The notes beneath the pieces were generated by a model that saw nothing but the letters and a program-made list of their open reading frames with translations, did not search any database and was not told the DNA's origin. Positions 25,778 to 33,373 of a stretch of 64,000 nt of DNA are shown one piece after another. The stretch's first letter is position 1, and every line of letters starts with the position of its first letter. The translations under genes were made by a program, and so were the position numbers. This DNA comes from APNM01 sp040361335. GTDB taxonomy: Bacteria > Pseudomonadota > Gammaproteobacteria > Nevskiales > Salinisphaeraceae. The DNA lies in the NCBI RefSeq assembly GCF_040361335.1, contig NZ_APNM01000002.1, positions 186,001 through 250,000 on the forward strand, read 5' to 3'.

Positions 25778-26005
25778 ATGCGTGTCTCGAAAGCCAAGTT
25801 CAAACCCCGGGCGCTCGAGTATTTCCGGCGCGTCGAGGAGACGGGGGAGGAGCTGGTCGTCTCCGACCGCGGCCGGCCCACCATACGGATCGTGCGTTAC
25901 CGCGCACGCGCGCAGGATCCGTTCCAGGCCCTGCGCGGCTCGGTGAAGCGCTATGACGATCCGGAGGCCCCGGTCGCCCAGGACGATTGGGACGCCCTGC
26001 GTTGA
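25778..26005 (+). CDS. Phd/YefM-type antitoxin
   Basis: A 75-residue protein from ATG 25778, preceded by GGCGGAGGT. The N-terminal half MRVSKAKFKPRALEYFRRVEE-TGEELVVSDRGRPTIRIV fits the Phd/YefM DNA-binding fold; the C-terminal part (QALRGSVKRYDDPEAPVAQDDWDALR) resembles the toxin-neutralising tail common in PIN-toxin partners. It would bind the upstream palindromes and neutralise the next gene's RNase. Its TGA overlaps the toxin's TTG start. Confidence 0.85.
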   Translation: MRVSKAKFKPRALEYFRRVEETGEELVVSDRGRPTIRIVRYRARAQDPFQALRGSVKRYDDPEAPVAQDDWDALR

Positions 26006-26400
26006 TCCTGCTGGATACTCACGCCTGGATCTGGTGGGTCGCCGATCCGGATCGCCTGTCCGCCCCGGCGGCCGAGGTGCTCGCGCGGGCGCGGGAGCAG
26101 GGCGGGCCGGTCTACCTGTCGAGCATCAGCGTCTGGGAAGTGGCGATGCTGGTAGACAAGGGACGGCTCGAATTAACCATGGACGTGGAAGATTGGGTCG
26201 CGCATTCCGAGGCCGTACCCTGGATCGAGTGCGTGCCGGTGACCAACCATCTAGCCCTGCGTTCCGTGCGCCTCCCGGATGGTCTGCATCCGGACCCGGC
26301 CGACCGGCTGATCGTCGCGACCGCCCGTTATCTTGGCGTGCCGTTGGTTACCCGCGACCGCAAATTGCAGGACTATCCCCACGTTCAGACCCTGTGGTGA
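26002..26400 (+). CDS. PIN-domain ribonuclease toxin (VapC-like)
   Basis: A 132-residue protein. The likely start is TTG 26002, overlapping the antitoxin stop (TTGA), which gives the canonical beginning of the Sll0205-like PIN group (ILLDTHAWIWW). Acidic metal ligands are visible at D5, E46, D101 and D119 (LLDTHAW, SVWE, DPADR, TRDRK). It should cleave RNA when free of the antitoxin. The next gene begins 53 nt later and is probably unrelated. Confidence 0.85.
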   Translation: MILLDTHAWIWWVADPDRLSAPAAEVLARAREQGGPVYLSSISVWEVAMLVDKGRLELTMDVEDWVAHSEAVPWIECVPVTNHLALRSVRLPDGLHPDPADRLIVATARYLGVPLVTRDRKLQDYPHVQTLW

Positions 26401-26452
26401 TCGCCAGGTCCGCGCGCCGGACCCAATCGCTGAGCCGGCGCGGAGGCCCTTC

Positions 26453-27958
26453 GTGAAGCGTCGGGGACGATGGCTGGAGGATGGCGAGCAGGTATTTTTG
26501 ACCGTCGCGCTCGCCACGGCCCTGCTCTGGTTGTTGCTGCGGGCGCTCGCGTTCTTCTGCGCCCAGATGACCGACCACGCCCTCACGCCCGATTGGGCCT
26601 GGCTTTACCGTGCCGGTCTGTACCTGCTGGAAGCACGGCGGCTGCCGGCCACCGATCTATTCTCCTGGACCCATCCCGACCGCGAATGGGTGCTTTACCA
26701 GTGGCTTTTCGAGGCCGGCTCGGCCGCCGCCTATCAGTGGCTGGGCCGGGCCGGGGCCGTGGCCGGACTGTCGTTGCTCGCCATCGCCCTGTACGTGCTG
26801 GTGCCCGCCTGGCATGCCCGCCGGCGGGGTGTGCCGGTGCTGCTCACCGCGGTCCTGGGCAGCCTGGTGCTGGTACCCGTTGGGGTGAATTTCGGGCTGC
26901 GGCCGATGGCCGTCACCACGGCCGGCCTGCTGGTCCAGTACCTGCTCGTCACCCGTTGGCGCGAGGGCGGTCTCGGCACGCCGGCACTCGCGGCCTGCCT
27001 GGCCGGCTTGTATGTGGTTTGGGCCAACGCCCATCTGGGGGTGGTTCTCGGGCTGCTGTCGCTGGGGCTGTTCGCGCTCGGCGACGCCCGGCAGCGGCAC
27101 CCGGCCCCGCGGGCGTACGCCGCGCCGGCCCTGGCGGCGTTCGGTGCTACGCTGGTGAACCCTTACGGGCCCGGCATCTACGTCTACCTCGCCGGGCTGT
27201 CGCTCAAGACTCCCATGAACCGCCAGATATCGGAGCTGGCGCCGCCGGACATGGGCAGCGCCCCCTTCGTTCTGGCCGGCGCGCTGCTGATCCTGTTCCT
27301 GCTGGACCTGCTGCGTGGCCGCCGGGGCTATGCCGGGCACGAGATCCTGCACCTGCTGGTGTTCGCCGCCCTGGCGGCGTTGTCGCTACGGATGGTGGTG
27401 TGGGCGGGGCTGTTCTACGTCCTGGTGGTACCGGCCGGTCTGTGGCGCGCCGTCCAGGCGTACCCGCACCACCTCGCGGGTATCCGCGCCGCCCTGGCGA
27501 TGCTGGCCCGCGCCGACCGGGTATTGCTGCCGGCACTGGCCCTGGCCGCGCTGGCGCTCGCCACCTGGGTCGTACCCCTGGAGCGGCCCGTCCGGATCGC
27601 GCACTGCGACGACTTGCGGCCGGCGATCCGCTATCTCGATACGACCTACCCGCGTGACATCCGTTGGTTCAGCGACGAGGTCGCCGGCAGTTGCGCACTC
27701 CTGCATGCGCCGGACAGGCCGGTGTTCGGCGATACCCGTTTCGATTTCTATCCGCAGGACTTCGTGCTCGACTGGTTCGCGGCGATCAAGGGACGGGACG
27801 GCTGGCGGGCATTCCTGGACGATTGGGACGTGGCGGTCGTGTTGGTATCCACCCGGCGGCCGCTGGCCGCGGCGCTGCGCGCCGACTCCGGGTACGTCGT
27901 GGTCCACGAGGACCGGCACGCCGTGGTGGTGGAGCGGCGGCCGGTCGCGGGGCCCTGA
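26453..27958 (+). CDS. Polytopic membrane protein, GT-C-like
   Basis: GTG 26453 with CGGAGG upstream gives 501 residues. About ten hydrophobic helices are followed by a soluble C-terminal part (from about residue 380). Near the N-terminus, ATDLFSWTHPDREWVLYQWLFE recalls a motif I have seen in uncharacterised GT-C-like proteins (D-x-FS-x-T...P...W). The C-terminal segment has the AIRYLDTTYPRDIRWFSDEVAGS type of pattern typical of such proteins. No lipid-sugar substrate can be named and no partner gene is adjacent. It ends right before a composite repeat. Confidence 0.6.
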   Translation: MKRRGRWLEDGEQVFLTVALATALLWLLLRALAFFCAQMTDHALTPDWAWLYRAGLYLLEARRLPATDLFSWTHPDREWVLYQWLFEAGSAAAYQWLGRAGAVAGLSLLAIALYVLVPAWHARRRGVPVLLTAVLGSLVLVPVGVNFGLRPMAVTTAGLLVQYLLVTRWREGGLGTPALAACLAGLYVVWANAHLGVVLGLLSLGLFALGDARQRHPAPRAYAAPALAAFGATLVNPYGPGIYVYLAGLSLKTPMNRQISELAPPDMGSAPFVLAGALLILFLLDLLRGRRGYAGHEILHLLVFAALAALSLRMVVWAGLFYVLVVPAGLWRAVQAYPHHLAGIRAALAMLARADRVLLPALALAALALATWVVPLERPVRIAHCDDLRPAIRYLDTTYPRDIRWFSDEVAGSCALLHAPDRPVFGDTRFDFYPQDFVLDWFAAIKGRDGWRAFLDDWDVAVVLVSTRRPLAAALRADSGYVVVHEDRHAVVVERRPVAGP

Positions 27959-28122
27959 GAGTGTCTACAAGATCAACCGGCATGAGTGAGCCGTCTGGCC
28001 AGTAGCCAAGCTCCCGCCGTCCGGGGCCGGGCTTTGATTGGCGGAACATGAAACCACAGAGGCGCACGGAGGCGCGCAGGGGTTTTTGATGGGCGCTTGT
28101 CGAGGCGCTTCCCGGAAGAAAG

Positions 28123-28203
28123 AATCCACAGATTACGCCGATGTACGCAGATTGAAGAGCAGCCCTAACCAATCTGCGTTAATCGGCGTTCATCTGCGGA
28201 TAA
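28123..28203. repeat. ATCCACAGATT hairpin, unit 1 of copy A
   Basis: The left arm reads ATCCACAGATTACGCCGAT and continues with GTACGCAGATT; the right arm reads AATCTGCGTTAATCGGCG and ends ATCTGCGGAT. The arms are each about 30 bp with a roughly 17-nt loop. Confidence 0.85.
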
Positions 28204-28303
28204 ACAAATGCCCTGGTTCGGCCCGGCACCGACCGCGCAGCGCCCCGGCGACCGAATTGCCGGGTTGGCAACGGACCTTGGTGGGCGGTTCCCGGAAGAA
28301 ATA

Positions 28304-28380
28304 ATCCACAGATGACACAGATGGACGCAGATTGAAGATCAGTCCCAACCAATCTGCGTTAATCGGCGTAATCTGTGGAT
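28304..28380. repeat. ATCCACAGATT hairpin, unit 2 of copy A
   Basis: Starts 181 bp after unit 1. Left arm ATCCACAGATGACACAGATG; right arm AATCTGCGTTAATCGGCG and then TAATCTGTGGAT. The loop (AAGATCAGTCCCAACC) resembles that of unit 1. Confidence 0.85.
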
Positions 28381-28795
28381 AAACAAATGCTTTGACTCGG
28401 CACGGCGCTGACCGCGCAGCGCCCCGGCGACCGAACTGCCGGGTTGGCAACGGACCTTGGCGGACTATCCGCCTCTTCCGCTTGAAAACCGTGATCGTGT
28501 CCGGGACAGGCTTTCGTGCCGGATCCGGTATCCCGACAATCCCTGGTTCGACGAATCTTTCCCTGGATCCCGGATAGCCCCCGGATCGAGTCCGGGGCAG
28601 GCTTCTTTGCGGCTTCCGGGACAACAGTCAGTTTCCTCTGTGTCCCTCTGTGCGCCTCTGTGGTTGATTTTCTGGCTGGCCGTGTGCGAGGCGCTTTCCG
28701 CCGTCGTGCTCTTTGGCAGGGGAATGCCGGGAACGTGTCGCTTATCCCGCCTGCGTACGCTACGTTTTACAAAACCCGCTGATCGGGCGGCGGTG

Positions 28796-29620
28796 TCAGC
28801 AGCCGCAATCCACTTCGATGGTCTCGGGTTCGGCCGTATCCAGCCGCAGCGCCGTGAGCGTGCCGCCCCAGACACAGCCGGTGTCGATGCCCCAGACATG
28901 GTGCTCGGGCCACGCTACTCGTCCCAGGGCGGACCAGTGACCGAAGACGACCCGGCGGTCGCGGCTGGCGCGCCCGGGCAGGGCGAACCAGGGGACGAGG
29001 TCGTCGGGTGCGTCCTCGAGGGTGCCCTTGTAGCCGAGGTCGAGGCTGCCGTCGGTGCGGCAGAAGCGCATGCGGGTCAGGCAGTTGACGATCACCCGCA
29101 GGCGGTCCCAGGCGCGCAGGTCGTCGCGCCAGCGGTCCGGTGTGTCGCCGTACATGCGCTGCAGGAAGGCCCGGTAATCGGGGCCCCGCAGCGCAGCCTC
29201 GACCTCGGCCGCGCGGGCGCGCGCCATGGCCGGGTCCCACTGTGGTGGCAGCCCGGCATGGACCATGGTCCAGCCAAGGTCGGGATCGGTATGCAGCATG
29301 GGCCGGTGCCGCAGCCATTCCAGCAGGGGCTCGCGGTCCGGTGCCGTGAGGATCGGTTTCAGCGTGGGGTTGGCCCGCGCCTCGGCGTCGGGATGCTGCG
29401 CCAGGGCGAGCAGGGCGAGATCGTGGTTGCCGAGGACCGTCACCGCGGCGTCGCCGAGACGGCGTACCTCCCGCAGGCAGTCGAGCGAGCCCTCGCCGCG
29501 GTTGACCAGGTCCCCCACCAGCCACAGCCGATCGCGCTCCGGGTTGAAGTCCAGGCGCTCAAGCAGTGTCAGAAACTGCCGATAACAACCTTGGAGATCA
29601 CCGACAGCGTAAGTCGCCAT
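28796..29620 (-). CDS. apaH: Symmetrical bis(5'-nucleosyl)-tetraphosphatase
   Basis: A 274-residue phosphoesterase that splits Ap4A to two ADP. Metal-binding motifs are visible: GDLQG (residues ~6-10), GDLVNRG, GNHDLA, and MVHAGLPPQW and FGHWSALG further on. ATG 29620 gives MATYAVGDLQGCYR; an upstream TTG at 29641 would add seven residues. Elsewhere apaH follows rsmA and apaG; here it is 12 kb from rsmA, on the same strand, with the Tad locus between. The first ~20 codons use AT-rich codons (ACT, GCT, TGT, TTT, ACA), unlike the rest, as if the 5' end had been replaced together with the pilin genes. Confidence 0.93.
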   Translation of the reverse strand: MATYAVGDLQGCYRQFLTLLERLDFNPERDRLWLVGDLVNRGEGSLDCLREVRRLGDAAVTVLGNHDLALLALAQHPDAEARANPTLKPILTAPDREPLLEWLRHRPMLHTDPDLGWTMVHAGLPPQWDPAMARARAAEVEAALRGPDYRAFLQRMYGDTPDRWRDDLRAWDRLRVIVNCLTRMRFCRTDGSLDLGYKGTLEDAPDDLVPWFALPGRASRDRRVVFGHWSALGRVAWPEHHVWGIDTGCVWGGTLTALRLDTAEPETIEVDCGC

Positions 29621-29771
29621 AGGATAACAATCTGTTGCCAAACTGCGGTCGTCGAGGCACTGTTTAGGCCGTTCGTCCGCACGCGAGCGTGAATGCAGAG
29701 CGCAAAGTGTGGCATAACTGCGTAGCGGTCTGAACAGTTATTCAAATGATTATGCAACTATGGAGGGAGTC

Positions 29772-29957
29772 ATGCTGAACTTGATGCTTATTATGATGCG
29801 TGCGAATGGTGGTTTTCATAATCGCCAGCGTGGAGCCACGCTGATCGAATACGCACTAATTATCGCCGCGATCGCTCTTGTAGTGCTAGTAGGATCTATG
29901 GCGATAACTGGGGACTTGACTTCGTTCTTCGATACTGTTGGTGGGGAGCTTGAGTAG
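29772..29957 (+). CDS. flp: Flp-family type IVb pilin
   Basis: A 61-residue prepilin from ATG 29772, placed 5 nt after GGAGGGAG; the in-frame ATG at 29760 has no ribosome-binding site. The processing region RQRG|ATLIEYALIIAAIALVVLV has the Flp signature: Gly before the cut, Glu5 and Tyr6 after it, then a hydrophobic helix. The mature pilin would be about 40 residues. It is the main subunit of the Tad pilus. The gene is AT-rich compared with the window. No TadV/CpaA prepilin peptidase is encoded here, so processing must come from elsewhere. Confidence 0.92.
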   Translation: MLNLMLIMMRANGGFHNRQRGATLIEYALIIAAIALVVLVGSMAITGDLTSFFDTVGGELE

Positions 29958-30056
29958 ACTGGGCGCATGTTCTCATGTTCGAAGATTATCTTATGTTTCT
30001 GAGAAATTATTTCGAACATGTAGCCGCTGAATTGGATATATGCAGGCCACTAGGCT

Positions 30057-30515
30057 ATGCGATTCAATGATATCCGACTGATGGGCGTGGCGTCGCGGCA
30101 TGGAAGCCGCGGCGCCACGCTGGTTGAATTTGCTTTCATTTTGCCGGCTGTATTGCTTTTGCTCTACGGTATCGTGTTGTACAGCATTGTTTTGGTCACG
30201 CAGCAAGCTGTCGCATATGGTGCAGAACGTGGTGCTCAAATCGCTGTAAGTGTTGATCCAAGGTTAGATGAGTCCGTTTATCTGCAACATGCCGAAGAAC
30301 TCGCAAGAGCTGAAATCCAAGACGTGATTGGTTTTCTGCCTGGCGTGATGAACGGCGTTCAGGTCGAGTTAGTTGAGCCAGTCGGATCGGCAATTGGCCA
30401 AGAACTCCGTGTGACTATTCAATACCCCTTCTCAAATTGGGGATTGCCCACTCCCGCCATCCTACCGCTGCCGGCGACTATGAGGGGTGTTGGTGTTGCG
30501 AGAGTGTTGATATGA
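30057..30515 (+). CDS. TadE-like pseudopilin 1
   Basis: A 152-residue protein with a TadE-like N-terminus: GSRGATLVEFAFILPAVLLLLYGIVLYSIV, where G-x-x-x-VEFA is the processing and helix motif. A periplasmic domain of about 100 residues follows. TadE/TadF pseudopilins are minor components needed for Flp assembly. Codon use is AT-rich. Its stop overlaps the next start (ATGA). Confidence 0.85.
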   Translation: MRFNDIRLMGVASRHGSRGATLVEFAFILPAVLLLLYGIVLYSIVLVTQQAVAYGAERGAQIAVSVDPRLDESVYLQHAEELARAEIQDVIGFLPGVMNGVQVELVEPVGSAIGQELRVTIQYPFSNWGLPTPAILPLPATMRGVGVARVLI

Positions 30516-30988
30516 ATAGATGTGCTCTGCGCTGCACGTCTGAGCGTCAAGCCGGAGCGGCATTAGTAGAGTTTGCTTTCGTATTGCCAATATTGCTAGC
30601 GATCCTGGTAGGTACCATTTATTACGGCTACGTTTTCTTGTTGAAAGCTGCGGTTACTCACGCCGCCCGTGAGGGCGCGCAGGTCGCGGTGGCAGTAGAT
30701 CCATTGACCGATAATTATATGAATTCGGCACGGCAAGAGGCCGAACGAGCTGCATGCGCAAGCCTGACTTGGTTGCCAAACGCCTCTGAATTGGGGCTTG
30801 ACGACAATTGCACTCTCGTCAGCTTTCCTGACCCTGTGGGTGGAAATGACCGGATTCGTGTTCAGGTGACTTTGCCGCTTACGTCAACTGGAGGCAGCGC
30901 GCTGCTGCCCCAGGCCAACCTGCCCGTCGTGGGGGCCGTGCCGCCCCTGCCGGCCACGCTCGTCGGGGTTGCGGAAGTAGGCTTGTAG
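30512..30988 (+). CDS. TadE/TadF-like pseudopilin 2
   Basis: ATG 30512, overlapping the previous stop, gives 158 residues with QAGAALVEFAFVLPILLAILVGTIYYGYV, again the TadE-type start. Two Cys residues (AACASL, DNCTLV) could form a disulfide in the periplasmic domain. The first ~125 codons are AT-rich, but the last ~30 codons (from about 30890) switch abruptly to the GC-rich codon style of the region, which looks like a recombination boundary within the gene. Confidence 0.85.
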   Translation: MNRCALRCTSERQAGAALVEFAFVLPILLAILVGTIYYGYVFLLKAAVTHAAREGAQVAVAVDPLTDNYMNSARQEAERAACASLTWLPNASELGLDDNCTLVSFPDPVGGNDRIRVQVTLPLTSTGGSALLPQANLPVVGAVPPLPATLVGVAEVGL

Positions 30989-31037
30989 GTTTTAAATCAA
31001 GGTAGTTACGGCACTTGCGGGGGATCGGGCCGTCACC

Positions 31038-31060
31038 GCCGGGGCGTGAGTCTCCCCGGC
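31038..31060 (+). promoter_or_regulatory. Hairpin in the leader of cpaB
   Basis: GCCGGGG (31038-31044) can pair with CCCCGGC (31054-31060) in the 136-nt gap between the pseudopilin and cpaB. It may serve as an attenuator or processing site that separates the abundant pilin message from the machinery message; this is inference. Confidence 0.35.
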
Positions 31061-31124
31061 CATCCCGCAGCGGTGCCAGCGCGACAACAATGGGCATGGA
31101 AACCAGCGCCCTCGGGAGATAGCA

Positions 31125-32111
31125 ATGAGCAGCACCGCGCTCAAGACACTCGCCGTCATTCTGGTGGTGGCGGCGGCCGTACTCGGCTTCGTCGCGTATT
31201 ACTTCAGCCAGGGTCTGACGCAGGCGCCGGACACGGCCGAGCAGCAGCCGCCGCAGCCCGGCGAAAACCAGGTGCTGGCGGTGGTGGCCACCCAGCGCAT
31301 CGCCCCGTACCAGCCGATCCCCCAGGAAGCGGTGGCCCTGATGCCGATCTCCGTGCAGCCGCCGCAGTACTACACCGACGTCGGCGAGGTCGCCGGCCGC
31401 ACGCCGCTGCGCAGCGTGCCGGTGGGGGCACCCGTGACCGAAGAGGCCTTCGGCACGGCCAATATCCTGGCGCAGGCGATACCGGCCGGTACCCAGGCGA
31501 TGTCGCTGGAAATCTCCGACGTGATCGCGGTCGGCGGCTTCGTTCGTCCCGGGGACATGGTGGACGTGCTGGTCTACATCCGCGCCTCCGGCCGCGAGGT
31601 CGAGGAGAGCCAGGCCCGGGTCCTGCTCGAGAAGGCGCGCGTGCTCGGCTACGAGGAGCGCCTGATCAACGTCGACGAGGAGGGCGCCCAAGGCGGTGAC
31701 GAGGGCCGCCAGCGGCGCCAACGCACGGCGGTGCTCGCGGTGCCCGAGGACGACACCACGCGGGTCATGCTGGGGGCCAGTCTCGGCGAGTTGCGTCTGG
31801 CCCTGCGCGGTGACGGGCCGCGGGTGCGGACGGCCGGCGGCGATGCGGCGGAGGCGGACGGCGACGCGCCCGAGGCCCTGGCGCCGACCGGGCAGGCCGC
31901 GGCCGGTGACGCGGCGAAGGACGAGAAGGGCCAGGACGGCGAGCAGGACGAGAAGGACGATAAGGAAGAGCAGAAGGTCATTACGCTCCGGGAGTTGGCG
32001 GAGATCGAGGACAGGCGCGGAGACGACGCCGACCGGCCCAAGCCGCCGCCGCGCGCGATCATCGAGGTCTACATGGGGACCGAATCCCAGCGGATCAGCC
32101 GCCCCTACTGA
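31125..32111 (+). CDS. cpaB: Tad pilus assembly protein CpaB/RcpC
   Basis: A 328-residue periplasmic protein anchored by an N-terminal helix (LKTLAVILVVAAAVLGFVAYYF). The SAF-like domain ATQRIAPYQPIPQEAVALMPI (about residues 45-110) and the RcpC-type domain with VRPGDMVDVLVYI are visible. A charged, low-complexity insert rich in Lys, Glu and Asp (about 260-290) precedes the end. It helps the secretin assemble or interacts with it. Next gene cpaC is 40 nt away. Confidence 0.87.
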   Translation: MSSTALKTLAVILVVAAAVLGFVAYYFSQGLTQAPDTAEQQPPQPGENQVLAVVATQRIAPYQPIPQEAVALMPISVQPPQYYTDVGEVAGRTPLRSVPVGAPVTEEAFGTANILAQAIPAGTQAMSLEISDVIAVGGFVRPGDMVDVLVYIRASGREVEESQARVLLEKARVLGYEERLINVDEEGAQGGDEGRQRRQRTAVLAVPEDDTTRVMLGASLGELRLALRGDGPRVRTAGGDAAEADGDAPEALAPTGQAAAGDAAKDEKGQDGEQDEKDDKEEQKVITLRELAEIEDRRGDDADRPKPPPRAIIEVYMGTESQRISRPY

Positions 32112-32151
32112 GCCCGATCGACGCCCCGCTTCCGGAGAAGGGACGCATATC

Positions 32152-33369
32152 ATGAGACAACGCACCACTCGATCCATCCTCGCGCTCGCCCTGCTGGCGG
32201 CGCCCCTTCTCGCGCGCGCCGAGGTCGTGCAGGTCGGGGTCGGCGAGCAGGAACTGATCCGCACGGATTCGCGCATCACGCGGGTCGCGATGGGGGATCC
32301 CGAGATTGCCGGCGCCAACGTACTAAGCGTTCGTGAGGTGATGCTCACCGGCAAGAAGCGCGGCGATACCAGTCTGACCGTGTGGACACGCGGCGCGGAC
32401 GAGCCCACCCGCTATGCCATCGTGGTCGCTTCCGGCGATCTGCCGGACGTGCTGATCGACGACAAGCGCGCCGCGCTCAAGACCCAGGTCCAGACCGACA
32501 TCCGCATCGCCGAGGTCAGCCGCAGCGCGCTGCGCCAGATCGGTTTCAATTTCATCAGCAACCCGGCCGGCGAGCAGGCCGTACGGGTGTCGCCGCCCGG
32601 CTCCTCCGGCGGGATCAGCAACGAGGGCGGCGGTATCAACCTGCAGAGCAGCACCGGCTTCCAGCCCATCGGCGACGCCTTCAACCTGCTGCTGTCCGAC
32701 AGCGACCAGGACACCGCCGGTCTGCTTAGCATCCTGGAGCGGCGCGGTCTGATGCGCACCCTGGCGCAGCCCTCGCTGGTGGCCATGAGCGGTCAGACCG
32801 CCACCTTCCTGGCCGGCGGCGAGTTCCCGATCCCGGTCACCCAGGGCGGAGGCGGCGGCAGCGCCACCTCCATCACCATCGAATTCAAGGAATTCGGCAT
32901 CCGGCTGGCGTTGACGCCCACGGTGCTGCAGGAGGACCGCATCGTCCTCAAGGTCGCGCCCGAGGTCAGCGAGCTGGATTTCGATTCCGGCGTGACCCTG
33001 CAGGGGATCACCGTGCCGGGCATCCGCGTGCGGCGCACCGACACCACGGTCGAGCTGGGCGACGGCGAGAGCTTCATCGTCAGCGGTCTGGTCGACCAGA
33101 ATCTGGCCGCGACCGTGGACAAGGTGCCCGGCCTGGGCGACATCCCCGTGCTGGGCGCGTTCTTCCGCTCCACAAGCTACGACCGCCAGGACCGCGAGCT
33201 GATCATGGTGGTCACCCCGCATCTCGTCACCCCGCTCAAGCGCGGCACCGAGGTGCCCATGCCGGGCGACGAATACGAGGATTACGACCCGGGTCCCACC
33301 GAGCTGTTCCTGCACGAGACCGGCGAGTTCGAGCCCGGAAGCGGCGGCAGCACCGGCTTCACGCGGTAA
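32152..33369 (+). CDS. cpaC: Tad pilus outer-membrane secretin
   Basis: ATG 32152 after GGAGAAGGGA gives 405 residues with a signal peptide (RSILALALLAAPLLARA). A BON/N-terminal domain (VQVGVGEQELIRTDSRITRVAMGDPEIA) is followed by the secretin domain: LAQPSLVAMSGQTATFLAGGEFPIPV, GIRLALTPTVL, VPGLGDIPVLGAFFRSTSY and LIMVVTPHLV. This is the RcpA/CpaC channel through which the Flp pilus leaves the cell. Confidence 0.92.
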   Translation: MRQRTTRSILALALLAAPLLARAEVVQVGVGEQELIRTDSRITRVAMGDPEIAGANVLSVREVMLTGKKRGDTSLTVWTRGADEPTRYAIVVASGDLPDVLIDDKRAALKTQVQTDIRIAEVSRSALRQIGFNFISNPAGEQAVRVSPPGSSGGISNEGGGINLQSSTGFQPIGDAFNLLLSDSDQDTAGLLSILERRGLMRTLAQPSLVAMSGQTATFLAGGEFPIPVTQGGGGGSATSITIEFKEFGIRLALTPTVLQEDRIVLKVAPEVSELDFDSGVTLQGITVPGIRVRRTDTTVELGDGESFIVSGLVDQNLAATVDKVPGLGDIPVLGAFFRSTSYDRQDRELIMVVTPHLVTPLKRGTEVPMPGDEYEDYDPGPTELFLHETGEFEPGSGGSTGFTR

Positions 33370-33373
33370 TCCG

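Larger units (their letters stand above)
27973..28749. repeat. Composite dispersed repeat, copy A (two inner units)
   Basis: This 0.78-kb non-coding block matches 54691-55532 from its first bases (TCAACCGGCATGAG) to its last (CGCTTATCCCG). Outer arms are CACAGAG-type repeats (28052-28080 and 28635-28665). Inside are two tandem units, 181 bp apart, each with a hairpin ATCCACAGATT...AATCTGCGTTAATCGG...TGGAT (28123-28203 and 28304-28380) and a spacer with GCGCAGCGCCCCGGCGACCG. Copy A has a private segment of about 100 bp (28520-28620). It lies between the converging GT-C-like gene and apaH. Short readings inside, such as 28038-28304, are not genes. Confidence 0.9.

Noticed and set aside
28038..28304. 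Short frames inside the composite repeats, also at 54756-55070
   Set aside because: They are translations of the ATCCACAGATT hairpins (STDYAD-type peptides) and are the same in both copies only because the repeats are.
28457..29692. Plus-strand frame of about 410 codons over apaH
   Set aside because: apaH on the minus strand has all catalytic motifs; the plus frame is its shadow joined to repeat sequence.
29690..29740. Sigma-54 promoter before flp (TGGCATAACTGCG)
   Set aside because: The GG and GC elements are 7 nt apart, not 10.
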